From Clusia tigrina (lineage: Eukaryota; Arthropoda; Insecta; Diptera; Clusiidae), in NCBI GenBank assembly GCA_920105625.2, contig OV050030.1:411943034-412007033 (forward strand): a stretch of DNA of 64,000 bases, given 5' to 3'. Shown here one piece after another: positions 23,330 through 35,169 of the stretch; the first letter of the stretch is position 1; the number at the start of each line of letters is the position of its first letter. The notes under the pieces are model-generated. The model was not told the DNA's origin. It made no database searches and was given only the letters and a program-made list of their open reading frames with translations. The position numbers and the translations under genes are program-made.

Positions 23330-23990
23330 CCCTGTGCGTATATAATTTTGAACGAAATTTCACATTAGTACGAATATTGATGTGAAAAAGCCATATACAT
23401 GAAATGGGATCGATCAGACAACATGCACTACTCTCAACCATATAACGAAGTTTGGGGACCTCAGCCGCTACATAAACCACTACATGGACCGACCGACCAC
23501 TCAAAACAGAACTCTGCAACTCTACCTTGCATCATACACAATCTGCCACTAAGCAAGTGTCAGTGGCCAACTCAATATATGCCACTGTAACGGCCAGCAC
23601 AACCTCAGACCACAGCAACAGCCCAACCCCAACCTGGCAGGTGCAGTCAATACCTAGATGCAGCCCGGTTGTATACAGCTTCACTAACATCAGTGGGAAC
23701 TCTCTGTGCAAACTGATCATGACATCCGGTGGGAGCTACGAAGCTTCTTGGGATTAATTTTTAAGCGCTCAAGCTACTCCTGTGAACGTGAGAAGCGTCC
23801 GCGCTAAACTTATATCAACCACCACTATTCTCAGCTTTCCATCACATCCATAAATGATACCTTATCCACAAACCTTCTTGTCGCCTTTCAGCTTATCCAC
23901 AAACCTTCATGTTGCCTTTCAGCTAATCCACAAACCTTCATTTTACCTTTCAGATTATCCACAAACCATCATGTTGGCTTCAGCTATTTA
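23330..23990. repeat. Partial duplication block A2 with 31-bp minisatellite
   Basis: The first part (23340-23465) matches 40012-40135, a piece of the GGGCGTGG repeat. From 23485 it matches 40655 onward: a GGCAGGTGCAGTCAATACC block, the GATCATGACATCCGG block and four units of the 31-bp minisatellite. It is the uninterrupted counterpart of the site where the mariner at 15683 is inserted. Confidence 0.8.
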
Positions 23991-24044
23991 CAGACAAATT
24001 AGCTTGCAGCTTGATCCTTTTTCTTTTTTATACAATTTGCCCTT

Positions 24045-24703
24045 AATAAAAGTAAAAAGGGTATACTAATTTTGTGCTTTTGAGAGGGATTGCAATTTCA
24101 AGAAGGAGTCGTGGTAGGTATGGACTTAAGTATAGAGATATGAGCAGCATCACTCTATACAATTTTTATTTAGTCCGACCGTCTGTCCGTCCGTCCGACT
24201 GTGGTCACTTTTTTCCTACACCGTAAGAACTATCTTAATGAAAGTTTGCAAAGGTATAGTCCTGACAAAAATACAAAACCATTTTGCTATATGAGCCGAT
24301 TTTGACAAAGACCACGCCTACCTCCTATATAAGAAACTTTTTTCACTTTTTTTTATATGACTGTAACTTTGGTCCAATTGATGGAATAGTGACGCAATTT
24401 GGCAGTTATGGAGACGTGGGTCCTAGTAAACACTATGCAAAAAGTTGGCGGTATATATTAACTGACACTCCCACTACTAACAAACATTCATAACTTAAGA
24501 TCTATTGGAGATTTATGGACAAAATTTTACGAGAAAGAAGATGTGGTCATTATTAAGCTATCTGCAAGGAGCATTGCTAATCAGAAAAAGGAGACGCCCA
24601 CTTTTGATATAAGGAAGTTTCGGGTCTAAAACTAAAATTAGTCTACCTATGGTCGTATTGACGCCATTAGCAGAAATGTACATGGGGTCCATAATAGTGT
24701 GTA
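24045..24703 (+). repeat. GGGCGTGG-box dispersed repeat, cut by an LTR
   Basis: It starts with AAAAGTAAAAAGGGTATACT and ACTAATTTTGTGCTTTTGAG, then GATATGAGCAGCATCAC, then a GTCCGTCC-rich stretch near 24175-24200, the same order as at 53999. It has the spaced ACGCC(C/T)AC boxes. It ends exactly where the gypsy-type LTR begins at 24704. Confidence 0.8.
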
Positions 24704-25207
24704 AGTTAACACATCATTCTCAGTGGGATTCTTCGGAGGATGCATGAGTAATGGGAAACAGCTATTTCATCATTGGATAAAGAATTGCATCAGCAAGAAG
24801 CTGCTGATGTCTTCACTTTTGGCGTAAGAACGAATTAAGATAAGGACTTACTTGAATCTTACCATCATGAAATGAGATACAGCATCAATCAAGAACTAGC
24901 CGATGCTCAACTTCTTATATTTATCTTTAAGATGCAATTTGTTTACGTTAGCCATTGGCTTGGTATTTGATAATTTGCCGGCTGCATGGAAGACATCAGG
25001 CAGCACCACCAACAACATCAACAGCCAAACCTAAGCTGAGACACATATAAGTTAGGGCATTTAGTTTTAGTAAGTTAGTTCTAATCCGCGTTTAATAGCT
25101 ATAAGTTCGAAGCTCACATAGTGAGTATAATAAATTTTAAGTTCCAAACTCACATAGTGAGTAAATAAATTTATTTAAAAAATTAAACCAATTGTGTTTA
25201 ATTAACT
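24704..25207 (+). mobile_element. Gypsy-type LTR
   Basis: The left edge is fixed by a break in the GGGCGTGG repeat. Other copies continue GTGTGTATGC, while here GTGTGTA is followed by AGTTAACACATC. The right edge is fixed by the primer-binding site at 25208. The 504-base length, the AGTTAA start, the AATTAAC end and the lysine-tRNA primer site all fit Drosophila gypsy-like retroelements, as far as I recall them. Near the end are two ACTCACATAGTGAGTA blocks and AATAAA motifs. No internal coding region or second LTR is seen downstream, so the element is truncated after its leader. Confidence 0.7.
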
Positions 25208-25273
25208 GGCGCCCAACGTGGGGCTCGAACCCACGACCCCGAGATTAAGAGTCTCGTGCTCTACCGACTGATA
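25208..25273 (-). other. Primer-binding site extended to a 66-base tRNA-Lys(CTT) match
   Basis: The minus strand reads as most of a lysine tRNA: D-arm TCAGTCGGTAGAGC, anticodon loop ACTCTTAATC (CTT), T-arm GTGGGTTCGAGCCCCAC, acceptor half GTTGGGC, discriminator G and an encoded CCA. The 5' acceptor half is absent (TCTTTGG instead of GCCCGGC). An encoded CCA and a missing 5' half argue against a working tRNA gene. The first 18 bases make a normal retroelement primer site directly after the LTR. The match running on into the anticodon and D-arms is unusual. Confidence 0.75.
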
Positions 25274-25539
25274 CCAAAGACAATATACTATAAAGACATT
25301 ACATCGCTCTCTTCACTCAGCGAAATGAGTTAAAAAACCGTGGCTGCCTATTGGACCAAAACCCGAAGTGTGCTCGGCAAGCAAAAGCAAAACATGTAGA
25401 TACACATTCTGGTGTTTGCGTTCTATATGAGCGTGTGTGTTTACTGCATGTGCGAATGTTTGTATGCTTGCTTTCATGTTTACGGCATGCATATGTGTGT
25501 ATGGATATGAATGCAAAAATGTTATTTATTTATTTGTTC

Positions 25540-27530
25540 CGGAAAACATGGCAAATCACTAGGAATCCGGAAGATAAACGCAACCTACACAAAGCAACAA
25601 ATGAATTAAAAATTTTACTTCAGAAAAACAGAGAAAAGGAACTAGAAAAACATATGCTGAACTTGGGAACGACCACATCAACAAATTACTCTCTTTGGAA
25701 GGCTACGAAAAAACTCACTGGTGCAATAATACACAAACCTCCAATCAAAACACAAACCTCCAATCAAAACACAAACATGGGCGAAAACAAGTAAAGACAA
25801 AGCCAACACACTGGCCAAACATTTCCTTGAAATATTTACAAGCGAAATGGACAATCAAACCACTCATCTTGACAATGTAATAAATATCCCGCAATCCAAA
25901 ACAAAAAAGACATCAGTAGCAGAAATCAAAAACAAAATTATAAAATTAAAAGACAAAAAGGCGCCAGCATATGATCTGATAAGCGGGAAAATGCTAAAAG
26001 AAATGCCTGATATAGCTATAATATATATCCGAAATATATTTAACTGCATGCTAGAAACTAAGTATTTCTCTCGCTTATGGAAAGTTGCACAGATAACAGC
26101 CATCAGCAAGCCAGGAAAAGATGCCACCAAAACAACTTCTTACCGACCTATCAGTCTATTGCCAATACTATCGAAAGTATTTGAAAGGATACTACAGGAC
26201 AGATTAGAGCCAATCTTAACAACAAAAAATTTAATATCCAGCCATCAGTTTGGATTTAGAAGACAACACTCAACTGTGCAACAGGTCCACAGGGTTGTAA
26301 ACAGAATCCTTGAAAGTATAGACAACAACAAATACTGCGTAGCTGTATACTTGGACATTGCAAAAGCATTCGACAAGGTGTGGCACAAAGGACTTCTATA
26401 TAAACTTAAGCGAATATTTCCACAAAATTATTATGATATTTTAAAGAGCTATATAAGCGAACGACAATTCTACATAAAATATGACGAGGATTGGTCAGAC
26501 ATCCTACCAATGGCAGCTGGAGTACCAGAAGGCAGCGTATTAGGACCTCTACTATACTTAATATTCACAGCAGATATACCAATTCCAACGAAAAGCAATG
26601 CGATGATAGCAACATTCGCAGACGACACAGTTTTAATGGCATCACACAATGACGAAAAAAAGGCAACAAATGCAATCCAACATATATTGGACAATGTAGT
26701 AGCATGGTGTGACTTATGGGGAATAGAGATAAATAAAGACAAAACTGTACAAGTTGTATATACAAACAGAAAATCGACAAAATACAGCCTTGCTATAAAG
26801 GGCAAAAAAATAAAAACTCACTCTGCTGCAAAATATCTTGGAATAACCATAGACGAAAAATTGACTTGGAAGCAGCACATCATTAACAAGCGAAACGATG
26901 CAAAAAATAAGTACCGACAATTAAGCTGGCTACTTGGACGAGCATCTAGACTATCTCTCTACAACAAACTAATAATATACAAGAGAATAATAGCACCTAT
27001 CTGGAAATATGGAATCGAGATATGGGGCACAGTTAGCATATCAAACTTAAATTTAATACAACGAATGCAGTCAAGAATACTACGAACAATTACAAATGCT
27101 GAATGGTATATCCCGAACGAGGTTATACACCGTGACCTACACATTGAAACCATCACGGACACAATCACAAAATGCAGCACCAAACATATACACCGACTGA
27201 GAGGCCATCAAAACCTGGAACTGCGTAGTGCAGCAGACACGGAGGGTGCAACTCCAAGAAGATTGAAGCGAATTACCCCTGCAGAACTTACAGGAAGGTT
27301 TAAAAAAAATAAATAAATAAATACATAACAATAACAAAATAAATAATTAATTATATACATAAATAAAATGATGGATAAATAGAGAAAATTTAATAAACAA
27401 ATAAATAAAAGAAGTTCTTTTGGCATTGGCAAAAAGAGCATATTCAATCCAAACCTGCACAAAATATTACTTAATATTATTGTTATAGATTGTAATCTAT
27501 ATATAGAGGAAGTAATAAACAAACAAAAAA
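25540..27530 (+). mobile_element. Jockey-type LINE, 5'-truncated, one frameshift
   Basis: The reverse transcriptase frame 25847-27316 (489 codons) is intact: PGKDATKTTSYRPISLLPIL (about residues 90-109), HQFGFRRQHSTVQQ, VAVYLDIAKAFDKVWH (first catalytic Asp), GVPEGSVLGPLLY, ATFADDTVLMA (catalytic FADD), LGITIDEKLTWKQH. It ends with an RLKRITPAEL tail and no RNase H, as in jockey elements. The upstream frame (25545-25794, a NYSLWKATKKL linker) is in another phase because a 19-base block, CACAAACCTCCAATCAAAA, is tandemly duplicated at 25732-25750 and 25751-25769. Without one unit the two frames join. The endonuclease and ORF1 are missing, so it is 5'-truncated. An A-rich 3' region follows to about 27530. 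Confidence 0.9.
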
Positions 27531-27827
27531 AAGTTATTTGTTGGAATTGGAATGAAAACGAATTTCAATCATAGCAATCGAAGACGAGGCATTATAACTA
27601 ATTATGGGAATATTTTTAAAATTTATATTGTAAATTAGTAAAAAAAAAGAAATAATTGGTGTATAAAATTAATATATAATAATATATATTTATTTAATTG
27701 ATTGTTTTATCCCCAAAAAAGCCACCATCGAATTGCACAGCAAAACTTCATGGCTGCACCAGAAGGTGCACAGCACCAATAAAAAATATTTTTTTTACTT
27801 TAATAACACCAATGTGATTAACTTTTA

Positions 27828-30800
27828 TTGTCAGTAAAAAAAACCGTGGAAATAACTGGCAATATAAATAAAGATGCTGCTCGCTTTCAAAAACTTATCA
27901 TCGCTTCTGCTAACGAATCTATCCCCAAAACATTAGGTAAAACTCTACATAAATATACCTACTGGTGGAACGATGAATTGTCTAAACTTCAAAAAGCTAA
28001 ACAAAATAGATGGAGAATTTTTTAAAATAATCTAACACAAGAAAATAGGAATGCGAAATTTAAATTTGAAGCTAAGAGAGCAAAAAGGAAATCATTTCAA
28101 GACTTCACATCTACCATCAATCCAAATACTCCTACTCAAATTCTGTGGAAAAATGTACACCGACTTTATGGAAATGAAAGTTATCGAAAACTGAGCACCC
28201 TCGTTCTACCTAATGGTACCGTTTTAAATGAACCAATCGACATTGCCAACCATTTTGCAAAATTGTGGTCCGAATATTCAAATGATTCCAATTTTACTAA
28301 TGAATTCCAAATACTTAAAAATAACACAAATTTCAACACCATATCATACACAATAGATACAATAACAAAATCAATAGAAAACGAAATAACACTGATTGAG
28401 ATCAACGCAGCTTTATCATCAGCAAAAGGTACTACACCAGGCTATGATAAAGTCTCTTACCAGATGCTAAAAAACCTACCTATCTCTGGCAAACACAACC
28501 TTCTCAACATTTACAACCACATTTTCAATAACAGCATTATTCCTCAAATTTGGAAAACAGCAACTGTTATACCACTTCCAAAACCCAATAAAAAAGGAAA
28601 CTCATTTGAAGGATACAGACCTATTTCCCTAGTTTCCTGCATATCAAAGATATTGGAAAAAATCATTTCAAAACGCCTCAATTGCTTTCTTACGAGTAAA
28701 AAGCTCATAAATCCAAAACAAGTAGCATTTAAACCACTAAAAGGAACAATTGACGCCCTACTATACATAGACTATCTAATCGCTAATTCAATCTCATCAA
28801 AAAAACATTTTTCGGTAATATCGATCGATTTTGAAAAAGCCTTCGATAGAATTGGCAAGCATGTTATAATATCTCAATTAAAAGAATGGAAAGTAGGAGA
28901 AAAAATTATAAAATATATTGATGCTTTTCTATCGAACAGGAAAATAAGAGTGGACGGAACACACTCACTAATATGGCCACTTCAAAATGGTATTCCACAA
29001 GGTTCACCATTATCAGTTACCCTTTTCCTTGTTGCATTTGAAAAATTAAATAAAATAATAAATCGTAACCATTTTTTCAACCACACAATCTACGCAGATG
29101 ACTTATATATCACAGCCAAATTTGATTCCTTTTCCATACTCCAAAATAAAATCAATATTCTTTTTGCAGACATAAATACCTGGCTACAAAAATCAGGGTC
29201 TAAAATATCGTTTGAAAAATCTAAAATACTCCATGTGTGCCGTAAAAGAAACTGTGATCCTGTTAATATTTTAATTCAAAACAAAACAATAGAAAATGTA
29301 AATAATCTCCGTATACTTGGTATTATATTTAACAATAGATATAGATGGTCTTCACATATTGATTATTTAAAAGTATCTCTCAACAATAGATTAAATTTAA
29401 TTAAATGTATAAGCAGCTACAATAGCCAAGCACACCCAAATTGCAACATAAACGTACTAAAAGCTGTATTATTGTCGAAAATAGAATACGCACTACCTAT
29501 ATTTGGAAACGCACCACAATCACAACTGAGGAAAATAAATTCAATTTATAATGCAGCTGCCCGTTACTGTCTGGGTGCATTTCGGACCACACCAATGACC
29601 AACATACTGACAGAAGCCGGACTACTAACATTAACTGATAGAATGGCGTTGCTCACTTCACGGCTGATCCCAAAAATAATTTTGCCAGCAGAAAATCCAA
29701 TGATTGAAAATATATCCAACCAAGCAAAAAGAAAAATAATACGTCAGCCCTCTACTATGCATAGAATAATATCCTCAGCAAAACTCATTGGAATCAGTAT
29801 AAAAAGCCACATAAAATACAACACGAAACATCCACCATGGCTACTAAAAAAAGAAAGTGTAATTTGTGAATTATTCGCTCTCTCAAAAATGACAACCACT
29901 GCCACCATATACCATCAAAACTACAAAGAAATTCAAAATTCTTGGCTAAAATGTGGATGGAAATTCATGTATACTGACGGCTCCAAGAAAACAAACGGTT
30001 CCGGATTTGCTGTGATAAATGCTAACATGGAAGTACTCCAAGTGTCCCAATTACCTGCATACTCCTCAATATTTACAGCCGAAGCCGAAGCAATATATAC
30101 AGCTTTAAAATATTGCAAAATACAAAAAGGAAAGTATATTATATGCTCCGATTCACAGTCGGTTATCAAAGCTGTTCAAAACCCATCACACGGAGACGAA
30201 ACAATATGCAAAATTCGTGATATTTTAATCACACTTCCCCATAAAACAAAAATAATGTGGATACCGGGACACGCTGGAATTATTGGAAATACCCTGGCCG
30301 ACGCAGCCGCAAAATATGCTACAAGTGCACCACTTTTAATTCATCCCACATACAGCAGAAGCGACTTAAAAAACCAAATAAATGCATACCATTCTATCCA
30401 ACGAAAACAAAACTGGACTCAATACTCGCACAATTATAAACTAATTAACCCAAACGGGAATGCATCCAGATACCCAAGTAACATATCCAAATTGAACTTA
30501 CGAAAATACATAAGGATCCGTCTTGGGCACACATTGATCACACATAAATATTTATTTGAAGGAACATTACCACCAACTTGCCCACTTTGCAACTCCCACA
30601 CACTAACAATAGTCCATCTCATCAACAGCTGCCCGACTGTGGTTCAAAAACAACTACATTTTTTTAAACAAATCATTTTACCACATGCATTACAAAATAT
30701 ATCCACAGAAAACATAAAAGACGTAACTTCACTGCTCCACCTCTGTCAGATTTACTTTGACATATAAATATAAAATATATATGTATATACTTTTATTAGT

Positions 30801-30925
30801 TTAATACTAGTTAATTTTATTAATAGTTAGGCCGAAGACCTTAGTTGTTAGTTGCCTAGGTAATAAGTTTAGCATTAAATTTATTTGTGTATAAACTTTT
30901 TTAAAAATAAAATAAATAAACTTAT
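27828..30925 (+). mobile_element. I-clade LINE, 5'-truncated, one premature stop
   Basis: One reading frame covers 27828-30767, broken only by TAA at 28023-28025. It holds a reverse transcriptase (GYRPISLVSCISKILEKII; VISIDFEKAFDRIG with the first Asp; NGIPQGSPLSVTLFLVAFE; TIYADDLYITAK catalytic YADD) and an RNase H domain (FMYTDGSKKTNGSGFAV; FTAEAEAIYTAL; CSDSQSVIKAV; MWIPGHAGIIGNTLADAAAK with all four acidic/His positions). A C-terminal RLGHTLITHKYLFEG and CPLC cluster follows. RT plus RNase H in this order is the I-clade pattern. The endonuclease and ORF1 are missing. The 3' region ends in AATAAAATAAATAAA near 30922. It follows the jockey element after about 300 bases. Confidence 0.92.
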
Positions 30926-33535
30926 ATGTACATCCATACATACAGATCAATGTACATATGTATGCACATATTTGTCTTCTGATCATTTGTCAGGTAGCGA
31001 ATTGTGCCATAAAAAGAATGAAATGAAACGAAAATAAAGCGCATTTTTGTCTCGATTGGAGATTTTGTTGTATGATGTGCGGTGTGGCTTCTTTAAATAT
31101 AAAGTGAAGCAGAATTAGAATTCAATTTGTCATGAAATTTGGGATATGGGCAAATCTTAGCGTTCGGACGTTACGTTCGGGCGCTTTTTTCATGTAATTT
31201 GCCCAGAGATTGGACATATTTTTTTAAATGCGTTCACTGCTAGATTACTTTACAATTGCAAAATATATATAAAGAAAAATATTAGGGTTCTCAAGTCTGT
31301 TCTCAGAGATATTGTATTTAAAAAAACTGCGTTCGCCCGTTACAAAAAAAGGAAGTGATTATAGAGGTTTACACAAAGCCTCGTGTTTTTCTGCGAATTT
31401 AATGGTTGCATAAAAAAAGTGTTTAAGAAGAAATCGTAGCACATCAAATAAGCTTATGGTTGACCATTTCCAGGATTTGCCCATATGTCAATATTTTCAG
31501 TATGGACAAATATCAGCACAATTTACTCTTTCGATCTTATATTTCATATTTTCGCGTTAGCAGCATGTGATCAAACATATTTTGAGTCTATCCGAAGAAA
31601 GAATAATTATGCACAAAAAAACTATTTTGCTAAAATTAGTGTTAATATTTTAATATTCATATGTGCGTCTGTTGCCCATTCCATCAGAAAATGTATCTAA
31701 GTAATTTTTAGATTAAGGGTACAATCAACAAAATCAAGGTTTTAAACTTTTTTTTTTTTACTTTGTTAGATCAGCTTGAAAAACTATAACCACAGATTCG
31801 ATTTCAAATTAAACCACTTGTACGTACATGAATATGTGCATACATATCTATGAACACTGATTCTCCGCATTTACATAGTATATGATGTTCAGGTTTGAAG
31901 TAAATTTTATGAACTTCAATATCTAGTATTAAGTGCATATCTTCTTGTTATGCATTGATTTACAAAGTTTTGTAAATAAAACCGTATACAATACAATAAC
32001 CTATATATAAACAGTTATTTCCTATGGAAAAATGTAGTTCAACCATGATTGTGTTCCAACGCATAATAAACCACTTCATAATCGAAAATTATTATAATAA
32101 AAAATCTAATCCAAGAAATTTTAAATTTATATTAGGATAAATAATGTTTAGTAAAACATATTGTAACATAAGGTGCGTCTTTTTGCCAATTACATTTGAC
32201 ATTCACTTCCAAAAAATGTATACATGAGGTGTGCAGGGCTTACCCAAGTCGACTTGCTGGCATGTTTTTTCACAAACGCCATTCGAAATACTACAACCGG
32301 CCACTCAATACATCACTCGCCTTGACGTGGAGACTGGAGTTATGGAAACTAATAAAAATGTGCAAAAAGTTCTTACTGCTTCGTGCTTCCTTATGCGTGT
32401 GAACTTGTCTTTGGATGTGTATCCATTTACATACATATAGAAAATATGTACATTGGATCAAATAATCTGTCTTGACCTACATTCGTGAATAATAGTTGGG
32501 ACTTATTTTCAGTTTTATTTTTTAATTATTTGCTGTCTAAGTTTTTCTATGCAACTGCATGTTTTTTTATATTTTATAATAATATACATTTAATTATATT
32601 AATTTAAGTTAATTTTTATTTTGTAAATAATGTATTAATATAAAAGAAATATCAACAATTTTAATACATCTGCAAAATTGTTACTTCTCCTACCATAAGA
32701 ATAAAATCTAACAATTTACTTATATACGAAAAAATAAAAACTTCCTAAAATTGCACATATTCATTGACGAACGAAATGTTGGATTGGATTAGATTTTGTG
32801 AAATTTATGAGCTTATTCAGACGAATTGCGCAAAAGCATCAAAAAACTAACATAAACAAATGTATTGAAATCGTACAAAACTAACACAATTTCATGCCCA
32901 CATGAATTTATGTACATATGGGAGTTAAGAAACACCGTTATGACTATATTTAGAAGATATGTATGTATAAATTTCTTTGCTGTAATGGTCTGCTAAAATA
33001 GAAACTATTCTTATTATTTTTTATAAAAATAATTATTAGTTTGCTTTCAAAAAAAGGATGAACAATTAAAAAAATATAAAAATATTTCTCAGCGGTCTTG
33101 AACCCGGCATCATAAAATTGATAGACCAACGCTTTGCCACTTGCACTATCGATCTTTATAAAAGATCCATAAAGATGCATATTTATTTTATATTGTCAAG
33201 TGTTCTAATATGCACGCATTATACTTCGTCATGACATGGCAAATCTTTCTTATACGCAAAACCACAAATGCTTTGTTTTAAGTCCCACTTTCCGAATAAG
33301 AAACCTTTGCCATACAGAAAATTCATTCCTGTGTATTTTACCCCAGCCACACAGAACAGAAAATAAAAATTTGATTTCAAGTTAGTCGCTTCTGCTGTGA
33401 GCACACACAAAAACACACACACTAAATAATTCATACGAATGTGCGACGAACAATAGCCATGTGTGTGTCTGCCGATGAATGCATATTCACGACTGCTTCG
33501 TGAAATTGCCGATCTGAATTCCAATGTGGTTGCCA
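30926..33535. other. No gene seen
   Basis: 2.6 kb of A+T-rich DNA without supportable genes. Short open frames on both strands look random. A possible tRNA-derived fragment at about 33090-33150 is listed separately. Confidence 0.5.
33088..33150 (-). repeat. Possible tRNA-derived (SINE-like) fragment
   Basis: On the minus strand AGTGGCAAAGCGTTGG resembles a polymerase III A box and CCGGGTTCAAGACC resembles a B box, about 34 bases apart, shorter than in a normal tRNA. No full cloverleaf forms by eye. A tRNA-derived SINE head or a decayed tRNA is possible. Confidence 0.25.
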
Positions 33536-35169
33536 GCAATTTCAATATGTTGATTCTCACTCAAGAGAGCAATGAAAGGTCTTTCTGTATATTGTCTTTG
33601 ATAAAATAAAATACAAACCGCCACGAAAATCCTCTTTATCGGGCAATCGAACAAATACGCGATTCTGCTCGACGTTCCAATCGTAGACAGGACCAGGAAT
33701 ACCACAGACTCGAACAAGACAAAAATACAATGGAACCCACCAGCCGACGCGACAATCCGGTTTCTAGGGAGAATGAACAACTAAGGAAGACTGTCGAACA
33801 TACAAAACGTCGTACACGCAGTTCGCAGATAAGGCGATTTAGTAATGATGAACCTATGTAGCTTTATCCGCCTCAGGCAGAAGTTAATAGGAACATTAGG
33901 GAAGCTTTGAACGAAGATATGGCCGAAGGTGTTTTGCAACCACAAGGTAGTCGTATAAACATAGGGGAAGAAATTGTTGAACGAAAACGTAGTAGTCATA
34001 AATATCATAAATAAAAGAAAGCTATTAAAGATGGTCCTACAATAATATGCACCAGCTGTGGAGGTCTTTGGTTTCCTCAACAAATTTCACATCTTAATAG
34101 AAGCGGTAATAGCTATACAAATGAGGTATTCTTTTTGGCGGAAAACAATTCCCTCAGTTTCCAATATCCAATATATACTCATATATCCTTTTTGTAGAAC
34201 ATGTTCCCGTATTATCACAAAGAATCGTATGCCCAGTATAGCAAACGGTTTGGCCTTACGTAAAAATCCAGAATGCCTTAAGGGATTGACTCCGGTAGAA
34301 GAGACAACTATTATCATAAATGCTAGGCTTCCATTTATGATAATAGTTGCATTAGGTTTTGAGAGACAAAGTGCTATAAGAGGAGCTGTCGTAAATGTCC
34401 CAGTTAGTGTGAACAGATCTGTTACATCCCTACCTCGAACCTTTGATGGCGTCCATGTAATTCAATTGCATTTAAAACGACCCATGGAATACAACCACGA
34501 CTATATGACTGAACCCATACGACCAGCGGAGGTACTTGCAGCAGTAAAACATTTCGACCGAAGTATTGTTAAAGCATGGTATTGCAGTTGATGAGCGCTG
34601 GATATCTTCTTTCCCTGATCAAAATGAGCTTCCATTTATCGCAACTACTGAAGACAGTGCTATTATCAATGAAGTTTTTCACAGCCAAAGAGAAGTAATG
34701 AATCCTTTATCTAATCAAGAAGATACGGAAAATGATGAATTTATTAGCCAAATGTTAAATCCGGGTGGCCTCGAAACCTTACTCCAAAATATTCCCGTTG
34801 AAAATGTTCCCTGAGAACGTGTGACTCTAGCTCAGACAACAGAAATGGATACTGCTCGCAGTGACTACTTTAGGGAAATGGTTATGTTGTATTTGGCGAG
34901 ATGAACAAATTTCATTAATAGAAAATAATGGGATTACATGAATATTGCATGAAGACCTCATAGAAACTAATCGTAAAATATACGCCCTTTTTGAGGAAAG
35001 AGAGCTAGATAATGTACTCGCTAGATTGCAGGAAGAGGAACATTTCCATGCAAAAGAGGGCGACAACTCTGCGGAGTTGGCCGAGCAATTTCAAGTGTTG
35101 GCAGTGCTAGCAATTAGATCTGGAATTAATATTCTAAATGTAGATGACAGCTAAGATGACGAAAATCCT

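Noticed and set aside
23527..23757. 76-codon gene (also at 40696)
   Set aside because: Lies in a duplicated repeat block and is cut by a mariner in the third copy; no coding signature.
25208..25273. Functional host tRNA-Lys gene
   Set aside because: The 5' acceptor half is missing and CCA is encoded in the DNA, directly abutting an LTR end; a primer-site origin fits better.
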